Assembly (NCBI GenBank): GCA_905182545.1
Contig: CAJJBY010000009.1
Coordinates: forward strand, 62,001-126,000
Direction: 5' to 3'
DNA: 64,000 nucleotides
Origin: an uncultured Candidatus Puniceispirillum sp.
Lineage (GTDB): Bacteria > Pseudomonadota > Alphaproteobacteria > Puniceispirillales > Puniceispirillaceae
Shown here piece by piece: positions 10,077 through 18,711 of this stretch. The notes under the pieces are model-generated. The model was not told the origin of the DNA. It searched no databases and saw nothing but the letters and a program-made list of their open reading frames with translations. Both the position numbers and the translations under genes were made by a program. Position 1 is the first letter of the stretch. Each line of letters opens with the position of its first letter.

Positions 10077-10450
10077 TTAGGGTTTTGTCGCATCAAATGC
10101 AAGCTTTGATGTCAGCTTGGCAATCTTTGTCGCTGCATCTTCCAGAAGCGCCGCAGCCCGATCTTCGGCTGCGTTCGCTTCATCAGCCGATGCGGCTGCC
10201 GCGCGGCCGCTGATGCCGCCGCATTGGATGAGCCATTTGCCGCTGCGGCCGTGCTTGCGCGATCGGCCAGAATAAGTGCCACCATAGCCAGCAACCGCGC
10301 TTCGCCAATCTGGCCAACCGAATCGACAAGCGACTGCATGATCGATTCAACTTCAGCTCCCAAATTGGCAACATGGTCTTCTTCACCGGCACCGCAGCCG
10401 ATCTGATAAGGATGGCCGTTCAACCGGATGGTGACAACTGACTGGCTCAT
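10077..10450 (-). CDS. zapA: Cell division protein ZapA (C-terminus frameshifted)
   Basis: FtsZ-ring-associated protein. The N-terminal half, VVTIRLNGHPYQIGCGAGEEDHVANL to LLAMVALILADR, matches the ZapA fold. The uninterrupted ORF then ends at 10112 in an Arg/Trp-rich tail (RFWKMQRQRLPS) that is not like ZapA. In the -1 frame from about 10200 the sequence reads ADEANAAEDRAAALLEDAA and TKIAKLTSKLAFDATKP before a TAA at 10077. That is a good coiled-coil C-terminus for ZapA. A one-base loss in GCCGCGCGGCAGCC would explain both. It overlaps the DUF4164 gene by four bases. Confidence 0.85.
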
Positions 10451-10701
10451 TCACTGTCTCCCATGTCGCCAGCATTGGCCGCGCTTGTTTGCGCCGCATC
10501 AATATCGGCAATCACCTGCATGGCTTCGCCAAGCTTGGCCTCAATCCCGCTAACCTCGTCAATCAGCGCAGCAAAATCAGCCTTTGATGGAGTCGCCACA
10601 ATGGCGCTTGAGGCAGACGCCTCGATCGACGATGCAACTGCCGATTCCAATGCCGCAAGGGCATCGCTTAGCTGTTTTTCGGCATTTTGCAATCGCGTCA
10701 T
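10447..10701 (-). CDS. DUF4164-like small coiled-coil protein
   Basis: An 84-residue protein with heptad-like spacing (MTRLQNAEKQLSDALAALESAV) and no cysteine, signal peptide or membrane helix. It resembles the small DUF4164 proteins encoded directly upstream of zapA in many Alphaproteobacteria. Its four-base overlap with zapA suggests translational coupling and a role around the division ring, which is inference from context. No biochemical function is known to me. Confidence 0.7.
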   Translation of the reverse strand: MTRLQNAEKQLSDALAALESAVASSIEASASSAIVATPSKADFAALIDEVSGIEAKLGEAMQVIADIDAAQTSAANAGDMGDSE

Positions 10702-11029
10702 TACCTGCCAAATCTCTCTTGCTAACCGTGCTTATTGTTTTCCTATGGCATGCATTACCGCCAAAACAGACAAAACAACAGGCCGGTTTTTTCTCTAGAA
10801 CATAATATGTTACGAACCGAACTTGCCTGATTCACGAATCGAAATAAAGCGCAAAATATGACTTAAGTCAGAAAGACGACCTGTTTGACCACGGTAATCT
10901 TGGCGTTGATGCATTGACGAACGCGCCCAACAAGGGCAAATTGCGGCTCATCAATTACTTGTCGATTATGCCAAAAAAAAACAGCATGATCTTGCCTGAC
11001 ATTCAAACCAGCGATCTTTGGAGGCTACA
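10702..11029. other. Divergent intergenic region upstream of tkt
   Basis: This 328-bp gap separates the minus-strand zapA group from the plus-strand tkt gene and must hold promoters for both directions. Short ORFs in the track here are overlapping shadows. The only structured element I see is a perfect 12-bp palindrome (entered separately). Confidence 0.5.
10859..10870. promoter_or_regulatory. Perfect palindrome TGACTTAAGTCA upstream of tkt
   Basis: TGACTTAAGTCA is a perfect 12-base inverted repeat 160 bp before the tkt start in the divergent promoter region. Dyads of this size are often operator sites, but no regulator can be assigned and a chance occurrence is possible. Confidence 0.3.
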
Positions 11030-13006
11030 ATGCCGAATTCGTCTCAACGTCAAACAATGGCAAATGCGATTCGGGCTCTTGCAATGGATGCTGTCCAAGC
11101 CGCCAATTCGGGCCATCCGGGCATGCCAATGGGCATGGCCGATGCTGCAACCGCGCTGTTTTGCGACCATCTGAAATTTGATGCGGCCAGCCCTGACTGG
11201 CCTGACCGTGATCGTTTTGTCCTATCTGCCGGACATGGTTCGATGCTGATTTATGCGCTTTTGCATCTTACCGGTTACGAAGATATGACCATCGAGCAGA
11301 TTCGCAATTTCCGCCAGCTTGGCGCCCACACCGCCGGACATCCCGAATTTGGTCATGCCAAAGGCATTGAAACCACAACCGGCCCGCTTGGTCAGGGCAT
11401 TGCCAATGCTGTTGGCATGGCGATGGCCGAACGCCATATGGCTGCACGCTATGGCGGTGATCTGGTCAATCACCACACTTATGTCATTGCTGGTGATGGC
11501 TGTCTTATGGAAGGCGTTAGCCATGAAGCCGCCTCGATGGCAGGCCATATGAAGCTTGGCCGGTTGATCGTGCTGTTTGACGATAACAACATTTCAATTG
11601 ACGGCAGCACTGACCTGTCGACATCGGATGATACGAGCGGCCGGTTCGAGGCCTATGGCTGGCAGGTGCTAAGCTGTGACGGGCATGATATGGACGCCGT
11701 TTCCGCCGCGATTAGCGCCGCCCAAGCCGATGACCGGCCAAGCCTGATCTGCTGCAAAACCATAATCGGCCTTGGTGCGCCAAACAAACAAGGCACATCC
11801 GGCGCTCATGGTGCCCCGCTTGGCGATGCCGAAATTGCGCTGGCGCGCGAAACACTTGGCTGGCCACATGCGGCGTTTGAAATCCCCGCCGATATTCTGG
11901 CCGAATGGCGCGCTGTTGGCGCACATGGCGCGGCGGCGCATCAATCATGGCAAGATCGGCATGCCGCAAGCCAAAACAAAACCGCCTTTGATGCCGCGAT
12001 TGCCAATGATTTTGACAAGGATGTTGCCGCTGCGGTTCTTGCGTGGAAAAACCAATTGGCAAGCGCGCCACAAAAACTGGCAACGCGCGTTGCCAGCCAG
12101 AAAGCCATCGAAGCCATTTTGCCAGCCTGCCCAACCCTATTTGGCGGATCGGCCGATCTGACCGGATCGAACAATACCCGGGTTGCCGATCACACGATTT
12201 TCGATCATGGCAATTATGGCGGCACCTATATTCATTATGGCGTTCGCGAACATGGCATGGCGGCAGCGATGAATGGCATTACCCTTCATGGCGGCGCCAT
12301 CCCTTATGGTGGCACTTTTATGGTGTTTACCGATTATTGCCGCCCATCCATTCGTTTGTCGGCACTGATGGAACAGCGCGTTATCTATGTCATGACGCAT
12401 GATTCTATCGGCCTTGGCGAAGATGGCCCAACGCATCAGCCAGTCGAACATCTTGCCGCGCTTCGCGTGATGCCGAATTTATTCGTATTCCGCCCGGGCG
12501 ATGCTGTGGAAACCGCCGAAGCGTGGCAAACCGCACTTGAGGCCAAAACCACGCCATCAATTCTGGCATTAAGCCGTCAAGGATTGGCGCAGTTCCGGCA
12601 TGGTGATATGGCTGAAAACAAAACCGCAAAAGGCGCTTATGTCGCTGTTGATTGTGACGGCACACGCCAGATCACTTTGCTGGCATCAGGATCCGAAGTC
12701 AGCATTGCCATTGACGCGCAAAAACAGCTTGCCGATAGCGGTATCAACGCTGCTGTTGTTTCGGTGCCTTGTCTTGATCTTTTTGCCATGCAGGATGCTG
12801 CCTATCGGGCGCAGGTGCTCGGCAAGACGCCGCGCATTGCCATTGAGGCTGGGCTGCGGCAAAGCTGGGATTGGCTGCTTGACGAGACTGACAGCTTTAT
12901 CGGCATGACCGGTTTTGGTGCCTCGGCGCCGATTGATGATCTGTATAATCATTTTGGCATTACCGCTGACGCTGTTGTTGCGGCGGCAAAACGCCAACTT
13001 GGATAA
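11030..13006 (+). CDS. tkt: Transketolase
   Basis: Thiamine-diphosphate enzyme that moves two-carbon units in the pentose phosphate pathway and Calvin-type carbon shuffles. It shows SGHPGMPMGMADAATALF, the HGSMLIYALLHLTGY and TTGPLGQGIANAVGMA segments, the ThDP-binding VIAGDGCLMEGVSHEAASMAG (GDG), and the pyrimidine-domain DSIGLGEDGPTHQPVEHLA. The length of about 658 residues is normal. The ATG at 11030 follows TTTGGAGG by a good spacing; the TTG at 11018 in the ORF track overlaps that ribosome site and is rejected. gap follows 86 bp downstream, so both may be one sugar-phosphate operon. Confidence 0.97.
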   Translation: MPNSSQRQTMANAIRALAMDAVQAANSGHPGMPMGMADAATALFCDHLKFDAASPDWPDRDRFVLSAGHGSMLIYALLHLTGYEDMTIEQIRNFRQLGAHTAGHPEFGHAKGIETTTGPLGQGIANAVGMAMAERHMAARYGGDLVNHHTYVIAGDGCLMEGVSHEAASMAGHMKLGRLIVLFDDNNISIDGSTDLSTSDDTSGRFEAYGWQVLSCDGHDMDAVSAAISAAQADDRPSLICCKTIIGLGAPNKQGTSGAHGAPLGDAEIALARETLGWPHAAFEIPADILAEWRAVGAHGAAAHQSWQDRHAASQNKTAFDAAIANDFDKDVAAAVLAWKNQLASAPQKLATRVASQKAIEAILPACPTLFGGSADLTGSNNTRVADHTIFDHGNYGGTYIHYGVREHGMAAAMNGITLHGGAIPYGGTFMVFTDYCRPSIRLSALMEQRVIYVMTHDSIGLGEDGPTHQPVEHLAALRVMPNLFVFRPGDAVETAEAWQTALEAKTTPSILALSRQGLAQFRHGDMAENKTAKGAYVAVDCDGTRQITLLASGSEVSIAIDAQKQLADSGINAAVVSVPCLDLFAMQDAAYRAQVLGKTPRIAIEAGLRQSWDWLLDETDSFIGMTGFGASAPIDDLYNHFGITADAVVAAAKRQLG

Positions 13007-13092
13007 ACAGACGATACATAAACAGCATAATTTCTAGATGATATCTGGTCAAACCATGATTGGTCAGCCGAACAAACCAAGGAGACAGTCGC

Positions 13093-14100
13093 GTGACATT
13101 AAGATTGGCGATCAGCGGATTTGGCCGCATTGGCCGGATGACACTTCGTGCTTTTCAGGAAATGGGGCATCAGGATATGGAGATTGTGCTGATCAACAGT
13201 CCCGGGCCGGTTGAGACCTCGGCACATCTTTATGAATTTGACTCGGTTCATGGACGCGCTGTCGGCACGGTGACACATGGCGAAGATTGGATGGATGTTG
13301 GCAGTGGCAAAATCCACATGAGCCGCGAGCGCGATCCGGCCAATATTCCGCATGCAGCACATGGTGTTGATATTGTTCTGGAATGTTCGGGAAAATTCAA
13401 TAGCCGCGAAGCATCAGTCGCGCATCTTGCCGCTGGCGCGAAAAAAGTGCTTGTGTCCGCACCATGCAAAAACGCCGATCAGACCATTGTTTTTGGCGTC
13501 AATGACAGCCTTTTAACGGCTGATGCCGATGTGGTGTCAAACGCGTCCTGCACGACCAATTGTCTTGCCCCTGTTGCCAAGGTTCTGGCCGACACTGTTG
13601 GCATTGAAGCTGGCTATATGACGACAATCCACGCCTATACTGGCGATCAGCCAACGCTTGATTCAAGCCATAAGGATTTGCGCCGCGCCCGCGCCGCCGC
13701 CATGTCAATGATTCCAACCTCAACCGGCGCCACAAAAGCTGTTGGCGAGGTTCTGCCGCAATTACAAGGCAAGATGTCGGGATCGGCCATTCGGGTTCCA
13801 ACGGCCAATGTTTCGGTTGTTGACCTGGTGGTCACGACAAGCCGCGATACATCACTTGAAGAAATTAACCAGCTACTCACCGCGGCTGCAAATGGCCCAA
13901 TGAAAGGCGTTCTTGGCATCAATGTGCGCCCGCTTGTTTCGATTGATTTTAACCATGATCCGCATTCTTCGGTTGCCGACCTGACCCAAACAAGCGTATT
14001 GAACAAGCGTTTGGTGCGGGTATTGGCATGGTATGACAATGAATGGGGCTTTTCCTGCCGGATGCTGGATAATGCCGCCGCTATTGGCAAATTTTTGTAA
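13093..14100 (+). CDS. gap: Glyceraldehyde-3-phosphate dehydrogenase
   Basis: Tetrameric NAD(P)-dependent enzyme of glycolysis/gluconeogenesis. The Rossmann start is ISGFGRIGRMTLRAF, the catalytic cysteine lies in SNASCTTNCLAPVAKVL, and substrate residues appear in TIHAYTGDQPTLD and RARAAAMSMIPTSTGATKAV. It ends with WYDNEWGFSCRMLDNA. The GTG at 13093 is preferred because AAGGAGACAG precedes it; the upstream ORF extension MVSRTNQGDSR has no homology to the family. That gives 335 residues, the normal size. Confidence 0.96.
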   Translation: MTLRLAISGFGRIGRMTLRAFQEMGHQDMEIVLINSPGPVETSAHLYEFDSVHGRAVGTVTHGEDWMDVGSGKIHMSRERDPANIPHAAHGVDIVLECSGKFNSREASVAHLAAGAKKVLVSAPCKNADQTIVFGVNDSLLTADADVVSNASCTTNCLAPVAKVLADTVGIEAGYMTTIHAYTGDQPTLDSSHKDLRRARAAAMSMIPTSTGATKAVGEVLPQLQGKMSGSAIRVPTANVSVVDLVVTTSRDTSLEEINQLLTAAANGPMKGVLGINVRPLVSIDFNHDPHSSVADLTQTSVLNKRLVRVLAWYDNEWGFSCRMLDNAAAIGKFL

Positions 14101-14152
14101 ATACGGATAGACCTTTGCTGCAAACCGCAGCTATGCGAACAAGGATTTAGCG

Positions 14153-14719
14153 ATGAAACTCAACGGAAATGCCGTCAAACCCGGCAATGTGATCGAACAT
14201 AATGGTCGTCTTTGGACAGCGGTAAAAGTGGCGCATGTCAAACCTGGAAAAGGCGGTGCCTTTGCCCAGATCGAATTGCGCGATATCCGCGATGGCACCA
14301 AATTGAATGAACGCTTCCGGTCATCAGAAACGGTTGAGCGAGTAATCCTTGATGAAGCTGCCTGTACCTTTCTTTATGACGAAGGCGACCATCTGGTGTT
14401 CATGCATTCCGAAACCTTTGAACAAATCAGCATCGTCAAAGACATGGTTGGCGAGCGCGCTGCCTATTTGCAAGATGGCATGGTTGTGACCATGTCCAGC
14501 CATGAAGGTGATCCAATTTCAGTTGAGCTTCCCGATACGGTTGTGATGGAAGTTGTCGAGGCCGATGCTGTTGTCAAAGGCCAAACCGCATCATCATCAT
14601 ACAAGCCCGCTATTTTGGAAAATGGCGAGCGTGTCATGGTGCCACCACATATCGAGTCTGGTACACGCATTGTTGTGCGGCCAGAAGATGCAAGCTATGT
14701 AGAGCGTGCAAAGAATTAA
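14153..14719 (+). CDS. efp: Translation elongation factor P
   Basis: Three-domain tRNA-shaped factor that rescues ribosomes stalled at polyproline. The sequence has KLNGNAVKPGNVIEHNGRLW and KVAHVKPGKGGAFAQIELRD, where the Lys in the PGKGGAF loop is the usual site of modification. It ends with GTRIVVRPEDASYVERAKN. It is 188 residues long and complete. Since no modification enzyme lies next to it, the modification type cannot be read from this window. Confidence 0.97.
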   Translation: MKLNGNAVKPGNVIEHNGRLWTAVKVAHVKPGKGGAFAQIELRDIRDGTKLNERFRSSETVERVILDEAACTFLYDEGDHLVFMHSETFEQISIVKDMVGERAAYLQDGMVVTMSSHEGDPISVELPDTVVMEVVEADAVVKGQTASSSYKPAILENGERVMVPPHIESGTRIVVRPEDASYVERAKN

Positions 14720-14742
14720 TTTTCAGAGTTACAGGACTTTTT

Positions 14743-15552
14743 ATGGCAACCCGCTCCGCCCTCATTAATGTCATGCACAAGGCGGCCACCGCCGCTAGCC
14801 GCAATATGCTTCGCGATTTTGGCGAAGTCGAAAATTTGCAGGTTAGCCGCAAGGGGCCAGCCGATTTTGTTTCGCGCGTTGACACCAATGCCGAACGCAT
14901 CATCAAGGCTGAATTATCAAAGGCACGCCCCGATTGGGGATTTGAGATGGAAGAAAGCGGCATCACCGCTGGCGCCGATCCTGATGCGCCTTGCTGGATT
15001 GTTGACCCGCTTGACGGCACCACAAACTATCTTCATGGCATTCCGCATTTTGCCATTTCGATTGCTGTTCGCGACAAGGGCAAAATCACCGCAGCGTTAG
15101 TCTTTGACCCGCTTCGCCATGAATATTTCTTTGCCGAGGCTGGATCAGGTGCCTATATCAATGACCGCAGATTGCGCGTTTCCGGACGTCGCCAGATGGG
15201 CGAGTCTATTTTTGCCACCGGCATTCCATTTATCGGGCGCGGCAGTGATGAAGACCATGCGCTTTTTGCCCGCGAATTATTCAATATTATGGGTGTCAGC
15301 GCTGGCGTGCGCCGTTTTGGTTCGGCCGCGCTTGACCTTGCTTATGTCGCCGCAGGGCGCTTTGACGGCTATTGGGAACATGGGTTGAAAAGCTGGGATA
15401 TCGCCGCAGGTATCCTGTTGGTTCGCGAGGCTGGTGGCTTTGTGTCCGACTTTGCGTCGCGCGACCGCGTTTTGCAAAGCGGCGATGTGGTTGCTGGCAA
15501 TCCGGCCATCCATGCCGAATTGCTAAAGCATCTTGCCAAGGCGCGGGCATAG
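14743..15552 (+). CDS. suhB: Inositol monophosphatase family protein SuhB
   Basis: Mg-dependent phosphatase of the inositol monophosphatase/FIG superfamily. Metal-binding motifs are visible: GPADFVSRVDTNAERII, WGFEMEESG, WIVDPLDGTTNYLHGIPHFAIS (DPLDGT) and the late SWDIAAGILLVREAGG. It has 269 residues and starts 23 bases after efp. In other bacteria SuhB also assists ribosome assembly and antitermination; that role is not shown by this sequence. Confidence 0.94.
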   Translation: MATRSALINVMHKAATAASRNMLRDFGEVENLQVSRKGPADFVSRVDTNAERIIKAELSKARPDWGFEMEESGITAGADPDAPCWIVDPLDGTTNYLHGIPHFAISIAVRDKGKITAALVFDPLRHEYFFAEAGSGAYINDRRLRVSGRRQMGESIFATGIPFIGRGSDEDHALFARELFNIMGVSAGVRRFGSAALDLAYVAAGRFDGYWEHGLKSWDIAAGILLVREAGGFVSDFASRDRVLQSGDVVAGNPAIHAELLKHLAKARA

Positions 15553-15795
15553 GCCCTCTTTCTTTTCCTGCCAGATTTCGGAACACGGCCAAAAGGCTGC
15601 TTGGCTGTTGCTGTCCAGAATCAGGGTGGTTTTTGCGCCCGTGATTGCAACCTTTCATCCGGCAAGACTTGCGAATATTCACAATCCTGCCATTGTTTCA
15701 TGACAAGAAACTGCTTGTGGATTTTCGTGCCTGTCTGGCAGTTGCGATCATCCGCATAAAACTGCCGTGACCGACCATGCCTAGGAGATAAGATC

Positions 15796-16851
15796 ATGGA
15801 AACCAACCCAAGACGTTATCTTGTCAGAATGTTCATCTTTTTGCTTGGGGTTGGCATTATTGCCGCGCTTTTGGCCGCGCCTTTACAAGCCGCCTTTATG
15901 GGAAACCCAGCATTAAATGGCGTTATTCTTGGCGCATTTGGCATTGGTATTCTCTATATCATCCGGCAAACCTTGCGGCTGATGCCCGAACGCAATTGGC
16001 TTCTTGCGGTGAAATCCACTGGCAAGCTTGATCCACCCGAACGCCGCCCCGTTCTTTTGGCAACCGTTTATGCAATGCTGGCAGATTCGCGCCATGATGC
16101 GCAGCTATCGGCATTGTCGCTGCGTTCGGTTCTTGATGGGGTGGCTGCTCGCCTTGATGAAGGCCGCGAAATTTCCCGCTATATGATTGGCCTATTGGTC
16201 TTTTTGGGATTGCTTGGCACTTTTTGGGGGCTGCTTCAAACGATTGGCGCCGTTGGGAATGTTGTGAGTTCAATTGACGCCAACAGCAATAATTTTGAGG
16301 CGATGATGGGGCAATTGCGCATTGGACTTGATGCGCCGCTTTCCGGAATGGCAACCGCATTTTCATCATCTTTATTTGGCCTTGCCGGTTCTTTGATCCT
16401 TGGGTTTCTTGACCTTCAGCTAGGCCAAGCCATAGGTCGGTTTTTTAACGAACTGGAAGATTGGCTGTCGGCCTTTGCGCGGTTTAACGACAGCAGCCCA
16501 TCATCAAACGCCCAACAGAGTGCGCTTGCCAGCGGCATGAGCGAAGAAGCCGCCCGCGCGGTTATGGCTTTGTCGCAATCAATTTCAAATGGCGAGGATA
16601 ACCGCGAACGCCTGCTAGAGCAGGTCTCACAATTGACTGGCACGATGGCGAATTTGAACGAGGCTTTGGCCGATGACCGCCGCATTCGAGAACATCTGGC
16701 GCAGCTAAACGCCAATATCATGCAGCTATCTGAAGATTTGCGCGCTGATCGAAACCGGCAAACCGATATTGTGGCCAGTGAATTACGCGGCCTGTCCTCA
16801 TCAATTGCTGCGATGATTGACGTCAAAACGCGTCGCGGCAAAGGGGAATAG
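15796..16851 (+). CDS. MotA/TolQ/ExbB-type membrane protein (stator-like)
   Basis: A 351-residue membrane protein with four predicted helices at about residues 9-31, 38-58, 128-150 and 180-205. The family core YMIGLLVFLGLLGTFWGLL and LSGMATAFSSSLFGLAGSLIL matches proton-channel proteins of the MotA/ExbB superfamily. The last roughly 120 residues (from SEEAARAVMALSQSISN) are charged, helical and probably coiled coil in the cytoplasm. It has no flagellar neighbours and is followed after five bases by a MotB/OmpA-like gene. The pair likely forms a proton-driven complex acting on the cell wall or envelope; this is inference. Confidence 0.8.
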   Translation: METNPRRYLVRMFIFLLGVGIIAALLAAPLQAAFMGNPALNGVILGAFGIGILYIIRQTLRLMPERNWLLAVKSTGKLDPPERRPVLLATVYAMLADSRHDAQLSALSLRSVLDGVAARLDEGREISRYMIGLLVFLGLLGTFWGLLQTIGAVGNVVSSIDANSNNFEAMMGQLRIGLDAPLSGMATAFSSSLFGLAGSLILGFLDLQLGQAIGRFFNELEDWLSAFARFNDSSPSSNAQQSALASGMSEEAARAVMALSQSISNGEDNRERLLEQVSQLTGTMANLNEALADDRRIREHLAQLNANIMQLSEDLRADRNRQTDIVASELRGLSSSIAAMIDVKTRRGKGE

Positions 16852-16856
16852 CCACA

Positions 16857-18026
16857 ATGGCGCTGGCACGAATTGGCAATGCGCGTCGGGTCGAAAATTT
16901 TACCTGGCCCGGCTTTGTTGACGCCTTAGCAACCTTGCTGATGGTGATCATTTTCGTGCTGATGGTCTTTGTGCTGATTCAGGTAAATTTGGCCTATCGT
17001 GTCTCTGGCCAAGATGCCACGCTTGGCGAGATGCGCCAACAATTAGCCTCGCTTGGCGAGCTGTTGAATATTGAGCGCCGTGCAAGCGCCGATCTTGCCG
17101 CCAATCTGGCGCAAATCACCAACCAGTTAAATGCCAGCAATGCCAATCATGATGAGCTACAAGTCCAGTTGGCAAGCGTGCAAACCGCCATTGCGGCGCG
17201 GAATAGCCAAATTGCAAACCTGACAGCAAAACAGGCCGATACCGAGGCCGCCCTTGCCGCCGCACGGAACAGCCTTGAAGAACGGTTAGGCGCGCTGCAG
17301 CTTGCCGAAGGGCAATTGGCAATGGCACAAGCACAAAACCAGAGCGCCGCCAATCGAATTGACGCGTTGCGCGCCGAAACCACCGCGTCAAAAGCCGAAA
17401 TCGCGCAGATGACCGGCGCCTTGGCCGCCTTGCGGCTTCGCATTGAAGAACTAACCAGCCTTCTTGCCGAAAAAGACCGGCAGACAACGCGTGACAAGGT
17501 CGCCATTACCAGTCTTGGGCGGTCATTGAACAATGCCTTGGCAAGCCGTGTTCAGGAGTTACAACGCTTTCGGTCGGAATTTTTTGGACGGTTGCGTGAC
17601 GTATTGAAAGGGCGCGATGATGTTCAAATTGTTGGCGATCGCTTTGTCTTTCAGTCGGAAGTTCTTTTCGCCCAAGGTCAGGCTGAGATAGGCTCGCAAG
17701 GTGAAGAACAGCTTGCCAAGCTAGCAATTACCCTTACCGATATTGCGCAAAAAATTCCAGGCGACATTAATTGGATTTTGCAGGTCGACGGCCATACTGA
17801 CAATGTGCCAATCCGTGCTGGCCGTTATGCTGATAACTGGGATCTATCAACCGAACGTGCTCTATCGGTAGTGCGCTATTTGAATCAGCAGGGCTTACCT
17901 GCCAGTCGGCTTGCTGCTGCCGGTTATGGCGAATATCAACCGCTTGACGCCAGTGACAGCGATAATGCCCGCCGCAAGAACCGTCGGATAGAGATAAAAA
18001 TCACCCAGCGCGTTACAATAAAGTAA
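16857..18026 (+). CDS. MotB-like OmpA-family peptidoglycan-binding protein
   Basis: Partner of the preceding stator-like gene. An N-terminal membrane helix, FVDALATLLMVIIFVLMVFVLIQ, carries an Asp at its start where MotB and ExbD have their proton-carrying Asp. A long coiled coil (about residues 50-235, rich in Gln, Ala and Asn) follows. The C-terminal OmpA-like domain has QVDGHTDNVPIRAG, STERALSVVRYLNQQG and KNRRIEIKI. At 389 residues it is longer than ordinary MotB because of the coiled coil. The residue pattern supports peptidoglycan anchoring. Confidence 0.8.
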   Translation: MALARIGNARRVENFTWPGFVDALATLLMVIIFVLMVFVLIQVNLAYRVSGQDATLGEMRQQLASLGELLNIERRASADLAANLAQITNQLNASNANHDELQVQLASVQTAIAARNSQIANLTAKQADTEAALAAARNSLEERLGALQLAEGQLAMAQAQNQSAANRIDALRAETTASKAEIAQMTGALAALRLRIEELTSLLAEKDRQTTRDKVAITSLGRSLNNALASRVQELQRFRSEFFGRLRDVLKGRDDVQIVGDRFVFQSEVLFAQGQAEIGSQGEEQLAKLAITLTDIAQKIPGDINWILQVDGHTDNVPIRAGRYADNWDLSTERALSVVRYLNQQGLPASRLAAAGYGEYQPLDASDSDNARRKNRRIEIKITQRVTIK

Positions 18027-18088
18027 TTTGGGCCCGCCCTATTTCCGGATCATCATCAAAGCCACCACCCCTGCCAAAAGCTTATATC

Positions 18089-18379
18089 TCAGAGAGAAAT
18101 ATTTCTATGCGCCCAGTTTCTAGCAATCATTTCATCATGCGTAACCAGAACCAAGCCAATATTTTTCTCGCTGGAAATCTTGGCCAGCATGTGAAGCGTC
18201 TCGTGCTGCGTGATTGGATCAAGTCTTGAAGTAGGTTCATCGCATAACAAAATTTGTGGTTTTGTGATTAAGGCTCTGACGATGGAGATTCTCTGCAACT
18301 CACCACCTGACACCTGATTTGGATAGTGTTTCTGCAAACCCAAATAACAACCGAGATGTTGAACCCTCAGCCTGGCTTG
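18089..18379 (-). pseudogene. C-terminal remnant of an ABC transporter ATPase
   Basis: The open frame holds the ABC signature YPNQVSGGELQRISI, the Walker B block ILLCDEPTSRLDP, and the switch LVLVTHDEM, in correct order. The Walker A part is missing. Upstream, the frame meets a TGA at 18380-18382 and no Walker A is visible in other frames. The sequence is closest in style to peptide/nickel-type (Opp/Nik) ATPases. It looks like a truncated gene left by deletion. No cognate permease or binding protein is near. Confidence 0.7.
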
Positions 18380-18711
18380 TCAGCACCCCAATCAGTGCGT
18401 TCGGGTGGGCAAGCCACCACTCACAAGTTTGGGTTTTATTTGTTGCGGCATCTTTGCAACTATTTTGCGTTTATGATCTTTAACACCTCGAGCGTTTAGA
18501 TTAGATTTCTCACAGCACGGAAAAATAGACAGCCGCAAATCCGGATGAAGCTGGCTGAAGGTGTCAGGTGAGAATGACGCGGCACAGTCAAAGGCGCATT
18601 TCAAATCCCAGTAGCAGCGATGTTCAGTGGAAATTTCATGACCCACACAAACACCTGAAATGAAATATGATTGGGCGTTTTGAAACCTAGTAAAAGGTAT
18701 GTTCCCCTCAA
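18380..18711. other. Intergenic sequence with no recognised gene
   Basis: The 84-residue minus ORF here (18392..18646) has several cysteines and no recognisable family, and I do not support it as a gene. A 12-base sequence AGGTGTCAGGTG occurs here on the plus strand at about 18565 and on the minus strand inside the ABC remnant. It forms an inverted pair about 250 bp apart. Confidence 0.4.

Noticed and set aside
18304-18577. 12-bp inverted pair AGGTGTCAGGTG as ends of a mobile element
   Set aside because: One arm is part of the ABC signature coding sequence, no transposase lies between, and no target duplication is seen.
18392-18646. 84-residue Cys-containing minus ORF
   Set aside because: No ribosome site, no recognised family, and it lies in a decayed region next to an ABC remnant.
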